DNA from: Pedobacter ginsengisoli
GTDB taxonomy: Bacteria > Bacteroidota > Bacteroidia > Sphingobacteriales > Sphingobacteriaceae
Assembly (NCBI RefSeq): GCF_030244015.1
Contig: NZ_JASSYX010000001.1
Coordinates: 1,550,001-1,614,000, forward strand
DNA length: 64,000 bases
Direction: 5' to 3'
Within the stretch, counting starts at the first letter, position 1. Each line of letters opens with the position of its first letter. Position numbers and translations under genes: made by a program. Below the pieces are notes generated by a model. That model was not told the DNA's origin. It saw only the letters and a program-made list of their open reading frames with translations, and did not search any database. Positions 32,029-40,952 of the stretch are shown piece by piece.

Positions 32029-33705
32029 ATGAAAATTTTTCTACTACTGTTTATGCTCCCGGGTCTTCTGTTTGCGCAGAACAACCTCAGGATCTATCAG
32101 CTTGATCCATTGGAAAAAGTATTGAAAGACAGGACATATTTTATAGACGAGCCTGACACAATCAGGGTAGCAAAAGGGGAAACCGCCACATTACAATTGG
32201 TAATAAAAAGTAAAGTTGATCTGCAAAAGGTATCAATACAGGCAGCTAACGCAATAACTAAAGAGAATTCTCAGCCGTTAAAACCTTCGCAGATGGGTTT
32301 TGTGGGCTATGTCGGACTTGGAAGGACGGTTCCCAGTCCTGGTAGAAATCAGCTCATCTCTCCTTCAGGATACTTTCCCGACCCTATATTTACAGACAGC
32401 ACATTTAACCTGCCTGCCGGTGAGCCTCAGTCTATTTGGATCACCATACCTGTGCCAATAGAGGCCAGCCAGGGAATTTACCGGGGTTCTGTTAAGATCT
32501 CAGCTTTATCGTCTGGGAAATCAATTATCCAAAACCGTAATTTCGTTATGAGGGTATATCCGGTTACCATTGCAGAAACCTCTTTATGGGTCACCAACTG
32601 GATCCACCATACTCCGGAAAGCCTGAGCTTCCTGAACAATGGCAAACCTGTTGAATTTTATACCGAAAGATATTGGGAGCTGATCGGGCTGATCGCCCAG
32701 CGCATAAAAGGAACCGGCCAAAACGTAGTAATGCTTCCTGTTCAAACACTGGTTCAATATAAAATTGACGGCGACAAATACAGCTTTGATTTTACATACC
32801 TGGACAGAATGGTTTCTATTTATCAAAAAGCAGGCGTCTTAAAAAGAATGGCAGGAAGCCACGTGGGATACCGTATGGGCGATTGGACCAGCCAGTTTGG
32901 CGTCGATGTTCCGCTCCTTGAAAATGAAAAGATCAGCATGCACCGGATGCCCATTTCCGATAGCCGCGCAAAGAACTACCTTGATCAGTTCTTTCCCGCA
33001 TTAATGGCACATTTAAAGCTCAAAGGGCTGGATAAAAATTACATGCAACACGTTTCAGATGAGCCTGTTGCAGAAAATATCGGCTCTTATAAGGCCATAG
33101 CAGCTTATGTCAAGAAACTGATTCCCGGCACTAAGATCATCGATGCAAATATTGGATCTGACCTGATTGGCAGCATTGATGTGTGGGTACCAGTACTTGA
33201 TCAGCTTGCCAAAGAATATGATTTTTATAAAAAAAGGCAAAAAGCAGGTGATGAAGTATGGTTTTACACTTGCCTTGGCCCTCAGGGAAATTACGCAAAC
33301 CGCTTTATTGAACAACCGCTGATCATGCCCAGACTTCTGCACTGGCTCAATTACAAATACGGAGTTACAGGTTATCTTCATTGGGGGCTGACAGCATGGC
33401 ATATGCCATATCGCAAAGACCTGTATAATGACGTCACTGGGATGTTTGACGATGGAAATGTAGTGCCAGGAGGAGATAGCTATATTGTTTACCCTGCATA
33501 CAACAAGCTTTATTCTTCCATACGCCTTGAGGCGATGCGCGATGGTATTAATGATTATGAATTGCTCCGGCAACTGGAAAAGAAAGATCCTGATTTAGTA
33601 AAAAAAATAATAAATGCCACTGTCTTTAAATTTGACCATTACGATATAGATATCAAAGCATTCAGGGACAAAAGGAAACAGATCCTGGAACGGCTCAGCA
33701 GGTAA
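32029..33705 (+). CDS. DUF4091 / GH123-like exported protein
   Basis: The protein has 558 residues from the ATG at 32029, which gives a signal peptide (KIFLLLFMLPGLLFAQ). An N-terminal beta domain (about 20-180) is followed by a TIM-barrel-like part and the C-terminal DUF4091 signature: WFYTCLGPQGNYANRF, then WLNYKYGVTGYLHWGL and LEAMRDGINDYELLRQLE. The family relates to GH123 N-acetylgalactosaminidases; substrate is not known here. Likely periplasmic glycan degradation. Confidence 0.88.
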   Translation: MKIFLLLFMLPGLLFAQNNLRIYQLDPLEKVLKDRTYFIDEPDTIRVAKGETATLQLVIKSKVDLQKVSIQAANAITKENSQPLKPSQMGFVGYVGLGRTVPSPGRNQLISPSGYFPDPIFTDSTFNLPAGEPQSIWITIPVPIEASQGIYRGSVKISALSSGKSIIQNRNFVMRVYPVTIAETSLWVTNWIHHTPESLSFLNNGKPVEFYTERYWELIGLIAQRIKGTGQNVVMLPVQTLVQYKIDGDKYSFDFTYLDRMVSIYQKAGVLKRMAGSHVGYRMGDWTSQFGVDVPLLENEKISMHRMPISDSRAKNYLDQFFPALMAHLKLKGLDKNYMQHVSDEPVAENIGSYKAIAAYVKKLIPGTKIIDANIGSDLIGSIDVWVPVLDQLAKEYDFYKKRQKAGDEVWFYTCLGPQGNYANRFIEQPLIMPRLLHWLNYKYGVTGYLHWGLTAWHMPYRKDLYNDVTGMFDDGNVVPGGDSYIVYPAYNKLYSSIRLEAMRDGINDYELLRQLEKKDPDLVKKIINATVFKFDHYDIDIKAFRDKRKQILERLSR

Positions 33706-33793
33706 TTTAGTTAATACTGTTAAATCAAATGACGGTTGACTATACAAGTAAAAATAAACGGGATAATTTTTTATAAAAAAAAGCGCTTAAATA

Positions 33794-33824
33794 TTTGCTT
33801 AAATGATTGATAGTAATATCTTTG
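33794..33824 (+). promoter_or_regulatory. Canonical Bacteroidota sigma-A promoter
   Basis: TTTG (33794-33797), 19-nt spacer, TATCTTTG (33817-33824) match the -33/-7 consensus perfectly. No ORF starts soon after. Transcription would begin near 33829 and run into the hairpins below. Confidence 0.75.
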
Positions 33825-33828
33825 CCCC

Positions 33829-33955
33829 TGTTAACAATAGGGATGATTATAGAGGGGGATAGAATTTATTCTACTCCCTTTATTTTGAAGAGAAAAAATA
33901 AAAATTCCTGTAAAAAAAAGAAAGGGTTGTTCCATCCGGACACTCACCCTTTTCT
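33829..33955 (+). ncRNA. Candidate small non-coding RNA
   Basis: In the 534-nt gap between the DUF4091 and dGTPase genes, a perfect promoter is followed by a near-perfect hairpin (about 33852-33879) and, after an A-rich linker, a second one closed by AAAGGGT/CACCCTTTTC (about 33919-33954) that resembles an intrinsic terminator. No ORF of note lies between. The unit is about 125 nt. It could be a free-standing sRNA or an attenuated leader of dgt (start 34240). I cannot assign it to a known RNA family. Confidence 0.45.
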
Positions 33956-34120
33956 AACCAAATATAAACCTGTATGAACGGTTTTTTCTTTTATTGCAAT
34001 CTTCGTACCAAAACTCCAGATTGTCATATAATTTAATCTTTTCTTAACTTATCGACCTCATCCCACGATTGGTTCTACTTCCGGATCGATTTGATAGTAC
34101 AAATATAGTGGAATTTCATA

Positions 34121-34139
34121 TAGTGTACAAAATACACTA
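34121..34139. promoter_or_regulatory. Inverted repeat TAGTGTA-N5-TACACTA upstream of dgt
   Basis: Perfect 7-bp arms around CAAAA, about 100 nt before the dGTPase start. A further ATATAGTG copy lies about 20 nt upstream. The shape is that of a dimeric repressor operator; the regulator is unknown. Confidence 0.4.
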
Positions 34140-34239
34140 AGTTATATGACTTTATTATAACAATTCTTTTGAATAACTGCTCTGGCCGCTGTGTTCACAA
34201 TAAAATCTGTTATTTTAGCAACTTAATATATTGGATGTC

Positions 34240-35583
34240 ATGAACTGGGAAAAACTATTATCAGCCAAACGCTGGGGCAACGAAGACAGATTTGCAGGCA
34301 ACCAAAAGGAGGCCAGGTCAGAGTTCCAGCGGGACTATGACCGTATTATTTTTTCCTCCCCGTTCAGAAGACTCCAAAACAAAACTCAGGTATTCCCGCT
34401 TCCGGGTAGTGTATTTGTGCACAACAGGCTTACACACAGTCTTGAAGTGGCCAGCGTTGGCCGTTCTCTGGGAACTATCTTTTATAACAGAATGAAGGAT
34501 ACTGATGCGCAGATTGATGAGCGCTGTCCTTTGTTATGTGAAATTGGAAATATCGTGGCTTCTGCCTGCCTGGCACATGATCTCGGGAATCCAGCATTCG
34601 GGCATTCCGGAGAATCGGCTATATCTTATTATTTTACCGATGGCGACGGTGCTGTTTATAAAGACAAGGTGACAGCCCACCAGTGGCAGGACCTGATCAA
34701 TTTTGAAGGGAATGCCAACGCCCTAAGGATACTTACCCATCCTTTTGCTGGAAAAGGAACAGGAGGCTTTGCTTTAACTTATGCCACACTTGCGGCCATT
34801 GCAAAATACCCCTGCGCATCGGTCGCAGGTCACAATAAGCAACACATATTTACCAAGAAATACGGATTCTTCCAATCAGAACAGTCAGGGTTTGAAAGAA
34901 TAGCCGCTGAAATGGATCTCATTAAAGTACAGGATTCTCCGCTGGTCTATAAGCGGCACCCTTTGGTTTACCTGGTCGAAGCAGCTGATGACATTTGCTA
35001 TAACATTATAGATCTCGAGGATGCGCACCGGCTGAAAATCCTGACTTATGCAGAGGTGGAGGGACTGTTATTGCCCCTGTGTAACGATATTAAAATGCGT
35101 GCACGTCTGAACGAGATAGAAGATGATGACGCAAAGATCACGCTGATGCGGGCAAAATCGATCAGTACACTGATCGGTTTATGCGCTAATGTCTTTTACA
35201 CTGAACAGGAAGCTATACTAAGGGGCGATTTTAACAAGAGCCTGATGGACACTATTGAAGAACCTTTTTTGTCTGTAATGAAAAAGATAGAAAGCATATC
35301 TGTCAAGCGCATCTACAACTATTCTTCCGTAGTTCAGATCGAAGTTGCGGGTTACAGGGTAATGGGTGGTCTGCTGGAAGAATTCATTCCTGCCTATCTT
35401 CAAAACAACTCCAAATACCATGAAAAACTGGTTGAACTGATCCCCGGCCAATTTTTAACCACTAGCACAGATCCTTATTCCAAGATTCAAACTGTGCTGG
35501 ACTTTGTATCAGGGATGACCGATATTTATGCGGTTGAATTGTTTAGAAAAATAAAGGGAATCTCTTTTCCTTCAATGAGTTAG
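34240..35583 (+). CDS. dgt: Deoxyguanosinetriphosphate triphosphohydrolase (HD superfamily)
   Basis: The protein has 447 residues from the ATG at 34240 (the frame runs back three codons to a TTG). Family motifs: FSSPFRRLQNKTQVFP, HNRLTHSLEVASVGRSLG (first metal His), ACLAHDLGNPAFGHSGE (HD pair) and VEAADDICYNIIDLEDAH (last Asp). It converts dGTP to deoxyguanosine and tripolyphosphate. Dgt-type enzymes limit dNTP pools and can starve phages; here no defence neighbours are visible, so housekeeping is the default. Confidence 0.93.
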   Translation: MNWEKLLSAKRWGNEDRFAGNQKEARSEFQRDYDRIIFSSPFRRLQNKTQVFPLPGSVFVHNRLTHSLEVASVGRSLGTIFYNRMKDTDAQIDERCPLLCEIGNIVASACLAHDLGNPAFGHSGESAISYYFTDGDGAVYKDKVTAHQWQDLINFEGNANALRILTHPFAGKGTGGFALTYATLAAIAKYPCASVAGHNKQHIFTKKYGFFQSEQSGFERIAAEMDLIKVQDSPLVYKRHPLVYLVEAADDICYNIIDLEDAHRLKILTYAEVEGLLLPLCNDIKMRARLNEIEDDDAKITLMRAKSISTLIGLCANVFYTEQEAILRGDFNKSLMDTIEEPFLSVMKKIESISVKRIYNYSSVVQIEVAGYRVMGGLLEEFIPAYLQNNSKYHEKLVELIPGQFLTTSTDPYSKIQTVLDFVSGMTDIYAVELFRKIKGISFPSMS

Positions 35584-35692
35584 TGTCGGTGTTCTATGTT
35601 TTTGGTACGTGTTTTGACGGAATGTTTTGCATTTAAAACCCTTTTTGCGAAATGAATTAGAAAACGTCAAACCTCCCTAACTTCCCTTCCCT

Positions 35693-36217
35693 ATGAACAC
35701 TAATGAATTTAACTATCAGCTGAGCTGTAATCAGTCAGCTTTAGAAACATTTGCCTTCAAATTCACTCAGGATTATGAAGATGCCCACGATTTGGTACAG
35801 GATACCTTATTGAAAGCCATGCGGTATTCCGAACAGTTCAAAGACGGGACAAACTTCCGGGGATGGTTGTATACCATTATGAAGAATACTTTTATAAATG
35901 GCTATAGAAGAGCTGTAAAGACAAGGTCCATTATATCCATACATGAGGAAATCCCCGCTGCTCAACTACAGACCAGCGCCACAGGTAACGTAGGGGAGAA
36001 CAAATTTATCAGGGAAGATATCAACAATGCAATGAAGAAGCTTCAACCAGAGTATCTTACTCCATTTGTTAAGTATTTCGAAGGGTTTAAATATCATGAA
36101 ATAGCTGAAATGCTGCAGATTCCAATCGGAACTGTAAAAACAAGAATTCATATTGCCAGGGTGATGCTGAAAAAGAACCTGAAAATCTATACTAAAGAAT
36201 TTTCAGCTGAGTTTTAG
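35693..36217 (+). CDS. ECF-type RNA polymerase sigma factor
   Basis: The protein has 174 residues: sigma region 2 (AFKFTQDYEDAHDLVQDTLLKA, then FRGWLYTIMKNTFIN) and region 4 (LQPEYLTPFVKYFEGFKYHE, IAEMLQIPIGTVKTRIHIA). No anti-sigma gene is adjacent. It directs RNA polymerase to a stress or envelope regulon; which one is unknown. The following genes are on the opposite strand. Confidence 0.92.
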   Translation: MNTNEFNYQLSCNQSALETFAFKFTQDYEDAHDLVQDTLLKAMRYSEQFKDGTNFRGWLYTIMKNTFINGYRRAVKTRSIISIHEEIPAAQLQTSATGNVGENKFIREDINNAMKKLQPEYLTPFVKYFEGFKYHEIAEMLQIPIGTVKTRIHIARVMLKKNLKIYTKEFSAEF

Positions 36218-36242
36218 TAGTCTGTCACCATTTCTCTTCTGT

Positions 36243-36491
36243 TCACAGTTTGTCAATAGAAGCTAGCCTGGCTTCTATTTCTTTTTGTATGCTTTTATAA
36301 CCTTCAGCAGAAATACTTCTTCCTCCAAAATTCTCAACCGTCCAAGTTCCATCATCGCCTCGCCTCAAAACAATAGGATTGGGTTCACCTGTGACCATCT
36401 CCACCTTAAAGCGATGGTGGTTATCTGATTCGGTGACGATCGCGTCCAAATCCAGGCAGCCAATCTTGAACTCAATAGGGAAGATATTCAT
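36243..36491 (-). CDS. Small hypothetical protein
   Basis: The protein has 82 residues with no signal or membrane segment. The pattern FPIEFKIGCLDLDAIV, FKVEM and GTWTVENFGGRSIS suggests a small beta-rich domain with a C-terminal helix (KSIQKEIEARLASI). No family name can be given. It lies 39 nt downstream of the lipoprotein gene on the same strand. Confidence 0.65.
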   Translation of the reverse strand: MNIFPIEFKIGCLDLDAIVTESDNHHRFKVEMVTGEPNPIVLRRGDDGTWTVENFGGRSISAEGYKSIQKEIEARLASIDKL

Positions 36492-36530
36492 ATGTATTTC
36501 TTTTTTAGATCTTTATAGCTATTTTATGAA

Positions 36531-37160
36531 CTATTTAATCACCCCTTTTAAACTCATGTCTTCAAAGATCTTCTCTGAAAATTCCGATGCGAGCGACTGT
36601 GGACTAGCTGGATCTACAGACCGGGTTTGCGCAGAGTAGATCAATTTATCGGCATTCAGATCATAAACATTGGCCTCCAGCATAAACTTATTGGTCACCG
36701 TATAATAGCCGGGTTCATAAATTCGAGTGTAGAGGGTCCGGTAGTGACCCCAGAAACGGTATGTTCTTGGATAAACACCAACCATACCTGGATTATACCT
36801 TTTTTCTTTTGATTTATCTAGCAGAGCAATGGTGATGGCTCCATCATATCCCTTGTTTTTCAGCTTTTTAAGTGCAGAAGATTCATCTAATCCTTCAAAT
36901 GTCTTTGGACCGTATTCGGCAAATGCAGATCCGGAATTAATACCTTTTGCCTGAAGCTGCTGAACGATGATCTTTTCGACATTTTCCCTTAAATTTCTGT
37001 CCTTATTGCCCATGAGGCCGATGACAAGCACTTTGTCAAATTTCTGGTCAGACACATCATCTGCTTTCCATGAGGAAATTAATTTGGTACTGCTGCAGGC
37101 AACCAGCAGAATTGGCAACAATGAGACGACCATCAGACCAAATTTACCTATGCGTTTCAT
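36531..37160 (-). CDS. Exported lipoprotein, function unknown
   Basis: The protein has 209 residues. The signal peptide ends in LLVACSSTKLISSWK, a lipobox followed by the SSWK motif seen in DUF4136-like lipoproteins. A Rossmann-like segment (FDKVLVIGLMGNKDRNLREN) precedes a Tyr/Arg-rich stretch around residue 130 (YPRTYRFWGHYRTLY). Probably outer-membrane anchored. No established function. Confidence 0.85.
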   Translation of the reverse strand: MKRIGKFGLMVVSLLPILLVACSSTKLISSWKADDVSDQKFDKVLVIGLMGNKDRNLRENVEKIIVQQLQAKGINSGSAFAEYGPKTFEGLDESSALKKLKNKGYDGAITIALLDKSKEKRYNPGMVGVYPRTYRFWGHYRTLYTRIYEPGYYTVTNKFMLEANVYDLNADKLIYSAQTRSVDPASPQSLASEFSEKIFEDMSLKGVIK

Positions 37161-37247
37161 GATTTTATTGTTAGTATATTATACATAACAATCCAAAAGG
37201 TTTATTGTTGTATCCATTAGATATTGACCGGATAATAAATCTCAGCT

Positions 37248-37448
37248 ATGCCTTCAACCGTTGTTGATAAAATTGAATATGATGTTGAACACCGGATTTT
37301 AACCGTGGTTTTTCAATCGGGAAAGGTTTATTATTATAAAGAGGTGCCCCAGGGTGTATTCATTTCTTTAAGAGCAGCAAGGTCTAAAGGAAGATATCTG
37401 AACAAGAATATAAAAGGAGTATATGAATACGAAAGCTCAGACCTTTAA
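37248..37448 (+). CDS. KTSC-domain protein
   Basis: The protein has 66 residues covering one KTSC domain: IEYDVEHRILTVVFQSGKVYYY, EVPQGVFISL, and AARSKGRYLNKNIKG (the KTSC-like Ser-x-Gly end). The family is a small fold found alone or beside nucleic-acid-related domains; no activity is established. Confidence 0.85.
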   Translation: MPSTVVDKIEYDVEHRILTVVFQSGKVYYYKEVPQGVFISLRAARSKGRYLNKNIKGVYEYESSDL

Positions 37449-37490
37449 ATTGAGATCCGAGCTTTGTAATAGATAAGCTTTAAACAGGTA

Positions 37491-37952
37491 CTAGTGATCA
37501 GCAACCTGGTCTCTCAAAGACTTGATCTCATCGTGTGATCCGCGAAGATCAAACTTTTGTTCTGAAATTAAGGCCCTCAGATTCTCTGAGAGCGTATCTT
37601 CTTCTAATGCCATTTGATAAGCATTTTGCGCAGCATCTTCACCATACTCACAATTGTTCAAAACAGTTTCCCGGTCATGTCCGGTGAAGACGGCTTTAAC
37701 ATCCATCCATCCACGATAAATTTTACCGGACGTGGTCGTACCGCTTTCAGCCTCCTCGCCAATCACCTGTACTTCCTGTACCAGATTCGCTTTGAGTTTG
37801 TGGCTCTGCTTAATCATTTCCAAAAATAACGGCTTTAGATCGCTATCTTCAGGCTTTAGCTCGCTAATTGCTTTCTCATATCCTACAATCCTATCGTTAT
37901 TGATCAGAATCAGATCATTTAGAATTTCTGCGTTTTCCTTATTATTTTCCAT
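37491..37952 (-). CDS. PA2169-family four-helix-bundle protein (DUF2383)
   Basis: The protein has 153 residues and is all-helical and acidic. ILNDLILINNDRIVGYEKAI and the helix with GEDAAQNAYQMALEE fit the ferritin-like DUF2383 family, which is common near stress genes. Potential metal-binding Glu residues are present, but activity is unproven. Next on the same strand upstream is the SodC gene, consistent with a general stress set. Confidence 0.85.
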   Translation of the reverse strand: MENNKENAEILNDLILINNDRIVGYEKAISELKPEDSDLKPLFLEMIKQSHKLKANLVQEVQVIGEEAESGTTTSGKIYRGWMDVKAVFTGHDRETVLNNCEYGEDAAQNAYQMALEEDTLSENLRALISEQKFDLRGSHDEIKSLRDQVADH

Positions 37953-38010
37953 TTTTCAAAGTTTTGATGTATTGAGTTAACACAACTAAATTCTAAATGG
38001 TTTGTAAAAA

Positions 38011-38538
38011 TTATTTTTTTGTAATTACACCGCAACCAACCCTTGGGCCCGAGTTGCCGCTGGGCTGCGTAGTATAATCATCTGTGCCGCCATGGACAAT
38101 GATACCTCTGCCGATAATGCTTTTAACATCATCAGTGTCGATGCTCCATCTGTCTGTTGTGACACTCACGCTGCCATGACCTTTGCCATCAAGTTGAATA
38201 TTTCCTATATCCCCTGAGTGGTAAGCCGCTGAGCCCCATTTGCCATGTGCCTCTTTAGTCGGATTCCAGTGACCGTGGGTGTTTTCTCCCATATTGCTGC
38301 AATCTCCGTGTTCATGAAAGTGAACGGCAACAATACTGTCGGCTCGTGCCGGAAAATCAATTTCCAGATCCATTTTGATGTTGCCATCTCCTTCCTGATA
38401 AAATTTTGCAGATCCGATGTCCTTATTGTCAGCTGTGGTAAACAGTTTTGCAGAAGCAATTTCTTCCTCTTTGCTGCCGGCACATGATGCGAGCATTGTC
38501 ATTCCGCCTAACAAGGCAATTGTTAAATAATTTTTCAT
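38011..38538 (-). CDS. sodC: Cu/Zn superoxide dismutase lipoprotein
   Basis: The protein has 175 residues. The lipobox is MLASCAGS. The metal ligands are in place: HFHEHGDCS (Cu), THGHWNP (bridging/Zn His), HSGDIGN (Zn His and Asp) and IVHGGTDDY (Cu His). Disulfide Cys residues are in GDCS and VGCGVI. It dismutates extracytoplasmic superoxide. The signal and envelope anchoring are typical for bacterial SodC. Confidence 0.95.
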   Translation of the reverse strand: MKNYLTIALLGGMTMLASCAGSKEEEIASAKLFTTADNKDIGSAKFYQEGDGNIKMDLEIDFPARADSIVAVHFHEHGDCSNMGENTHGHWNPTKEAHGKWGSAAYHSGDIGNIQLDGKGHGSVSVTTDRWSIDTDDVKSIIGRGIIVHGGTDDYTTQPSGNSGPRVGCGVITKK

Positions 38539-38614
38539 TTTTTGAGAATTAAAATTTGGCTATTCTTTGTAATTAATTAACAACAAAATTTTGTGCTTTT
38601 AGTTTTATGCCGGG

Positions 38615-38836
38615 ATGCTTTGCTTTCACAATGAGAGGTTTCTGATGCCTTGTCCTCATAACTTCCTCACAACCTCATCTAGAGGGTTGCTAGGGGGTTG
38701 GTTGATCCCGGGCCCTGGAAAAGCTTGTGATATCATGCTTAGACCCATCCAAGCAGGTTTCGGGAATATAGTCGCAGATACCACACAGGATACCCCAGAA
38801 GAATATAGAAAGCGAATGCTATATTTGGCAAACTAA
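38615..38836 (+). CDS. Doubtful short ORF in the 38539-38863 gap
   Basis: The frame has 73 residues with a plausible soluble C-terminal half (ADTTQDTPEEYRKRMLYLA) but a GC-richer, Gly/Pro-rich middle (LLGGWLIPGPGK) unlike its surroundings. It ends 27 nt before the M1 peptidase gene. It could be a gene remnant or chance. The gap contains nothing else I can support. Confidence 0.3.
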   Translation: MLCFHNERFLMPCPHNFLTTSSRGLLGGWLIPGPGKACDIMLRPIQAGFGNIVADTTQDTPEEYRKRMLYLAN

Positions 38837-38863
38837 TTCCTTATTTATTCCGTTTTATAGCAC

Positions 38864-40444
38864 ATGAAAAAATACCTGGTAATTTTATTTTTGACTTTCG
38901 GCGGCGCGGCATTTGCGCAGGAAACTTACTGGCAGCAACAAGTCAGCTATAACATTGATGTCGCACTCAATGATAAGGACAAATCATTGACCGGGTTTGA
39001 AACTATAGTTTACAAAAACAATTCTCCGGCTTCCCTTGATTTCATTTGGTTCCACATCTGGCCAAATGCTTATAAACAGGAATCGACCGCATTGTTCCAG
39101 CAATTGAAAAATGACACATCAAGAGTGAAAAAAATGGATAAAGTTACTTATGGAAGTATAGAAGGCCTGGATTTCAAAGTAAACGGCAAAACTGCAGTTG
39201 TAGAACCACATTCCAATCCCCAATACATCGATGTAATTAAAGTGAAACTGCCTGATGTGCTTAAGCCTGGCGATTCTGTTCGCATTTCTACCAATTTTAA
39301 AGTAAAACTCCCTTCTTATTTTTCCAGATCCGGCTTTGCTGATGGTGAATTTATGGCTTGTCAGTGGTATCCTAAACCGGCCGTGTTTGATAAAAATGGC
39401 TGGCATGAATTTCCTTACCTCGATATGGGAGAGTTTTATAGCGAATACGCTTCATTTAAAGTAAATATTACCGTTCCCAGTCAATATATAGTAGGTGCAA
39501 CTGGTGTTTTACAGAATGCTGATGAGTTGAATGCTTATAAAAGTATTGGCGCAAAAAATGCCGCCAACAGATCAGGTGATCCTGTAAAGTACCAGCCTCT
39601 GAATAAGAAGCCGACTAAAAAGCTGACTTATGAAATTTCAAATGTACCTGATTTTGCCTGGTTTGCCGACAAAAGCTTCGTCATTCAGTATGACACTATA
39701 AGACTGGCCTCTGGAAAGGTTGTGGACGCATTTAATTATTACCACGATAAGAAACCGACGCTTTGGAACAACAGCATTGATTGCACAAAAGACGCAGTTA
39801 AGAAGTATAGCAGCTGGGTCGGAGAGTATCAATACCCTGTGGTACAGGTGGTAGAAGGACCAGAGAATAACTCCAGCGGTGGCATGGAATATCCGACAAT
39901 TACCCTGATCACCAGTCCTGACGCTAAAAAAGAATCTTTGGACGCGGTCATTGCGCATGAGGTAGGACACAACTGGTTCATGAGTATGCTGGGCAGTAAT
40001 GAACGGCTGCATACCTGGCAGGATGAAGGTCTGAATACCTATTTCCAGTTTAGGTATGAGGCGGAAAAATACAGGACCAATTCCGTATTTGGTGACGCCA
40101 TACCTGCGGAGGTAAAGGCTTTGCCCGAAAAAGAATTTCTGTCGAGACTTTATAATGCAATGAGCAATATCCCGATGAAATCGGCCATCGATCTTCCGGC
40201 CGATAAGTTTATCTCATCAGATGATTACAGCATGACCTCCTATATTAAGACTGCGCTATGGTTGTTTTTGCTTGAAAATGAGGTAGGAAGAGATAAGATG
40301 GATAAAGCTTTTCAATTTTACTTCAGCCAGTGGAGCGGTAAACATCCTCAGCCAGAAGACATGAAAGCCGCATTTGAAACTTCATTGGGTACTAACCTCG
40401 ACGGTTATTTTCAGTTGCTAAACAAAGAGGGACAGTTTAAATAG
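38864..40444 (+). CDS. M1-family zinc metallopeptidase
   Basis: The protein has 526 residues. The signal peptide ends FGGAAFAQ. The N-terminal beta saddle domain and the GGMEYP exopeptidase-type loop precede HEVGHNW (365-371, zinc His365 and His369) and the third ligand Glu388 (TWQDEGLN), with x18 spacing as in M1. It is a secreted aminopeptidase. It is shorter than many M1 enzymes because it lacks the C-terminal domains. Confidence 0.93.
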   Translation: MKKYLVILFLTFGGAAFAQETYWQQQVSYNIDVALNDKDKSLTGFETIVYKNNSPASLDFIWFHIWPNAYKQESTALFQQLKNDTSRVKKMDKVTYGSIEGLDFKVNGKTAVVEPHSNPQYIDVIKVKLPDVLKPGDSVRISTNFKVKLPSYFSRSGFADGEFMACQWYPKPAVFDKNGWHEFPYLDMGEFYSEYASFKVNITVPSQYIVGATGVLQNADELNAYKSIGAKNAANRSGDPVKYQPLNKKPTKKLTYEISNVPDFAWFADKSFVIQYDTIRLASGKVVDAFNYYHDKKPTLWNNSIDCTKDAVKKYSSWVGEYQYPVVQVVEGPENNSSGGMEYPTITLITSPDAKKESLDAVIAHEVGHNWFMSMLGSNERLHTWQDEGLNTYFQFRYEAEKYRTNSVFGDAIPAEVKALPEKEFLSRLYNAMSNIPMKSAIDLPADKFISSDDYSMTSYIKTALWLFLLENEVGRDKMDKAFQFYFSQWSGKHPQPEDMKAAFETSLGTNLDGYFQLLNKEGQFK

Positions 40445-40475
40445 TATTTTACCGATATTTTTATTGTTTTCACCG

Positions 40476-40505
40476 ATCTCTTGCTGTTGTATAGCAGCAA
40501 GAGAT
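40476..40505. repeat. 11-bp hairpin ATCTCTTGCTG/CAGCAAGAGAT
   Basis: A perfect inverted repeat with 8-nt loop lies 31 nt after the M1 peptidase stop. There is no T-tract on the plus side, so it may be a weak or factor-dependent terminator, an mRNA-stabilising 3' hairpin, or a leader element of the next gene (start 40548). Confidence 0.5.
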
Positions 40506-40547
40506 TGATCTGCCCTGGTTTTGTCAATAGTTTTGAAGAAAAAAGCT

Positions 40548-40937
40548 ATGGAAACTTTCGATAACAATAAGAGAAAAAATCGCCGTTTGGGCTGGGGAAT
40601 ATTTTTACTGGTATTGGGCGCCATCTTACTGATGAAAAATATCGGCTTATTTATTCCGTTTTGGGTATTGAGCTGGAACACTATATTGCTGGCCCTTGGA
40701 TTATGGTTTGGATACAGAAAAAATTTTAAGGCCGGGGGTTGGGTGCTTATGGTGCTGATCGGTGGCATTTTTACATTGAGAGATATAGTATTTTTTGACA
40801 TCTCCTCTTACACAACAGCCCTGGTTTTGATAGGGTTGGGATTGTATCTGATCCTGAAGCCAAAAAGAGAGCTGCGTTTTTGTGACTTTGACAACAGAAA
40901 GTCCAGGGTAAACTTTGAAGATACAATGAATAAATGA
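40548..40937 (+). CDS. LiaI/LiaF-like membrane protein (DUF5668 type)
   Basis: The protein has 129 residues from the ATG at 40548. Four short hydrophobic segments begin with LGWGIFLLVLGAILLMKNIG (about 14-33), the typical N-terminal LiaF-TM pattern, ending in a basic cytoplasmic tail. Such proteins often sense or respond to envelope stress. The usual C-terminal cell-wall-active domain of LiaF is absent. Confidence 0.75.
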   Translation: METFDNNKRKNRRLGWGIFLLVLGAILLMKNIGLFIPFWVLSWNTILLALGLWFGYRKNFKAGGWVLMVLIGGIFTLRDIVFFDISSYTTALVLIGLGLYLILKPKRELRFCDFDNRKSRVNFEDTMNK

Positions 40938-40952
40938 CCGTCTGGCAAATAT

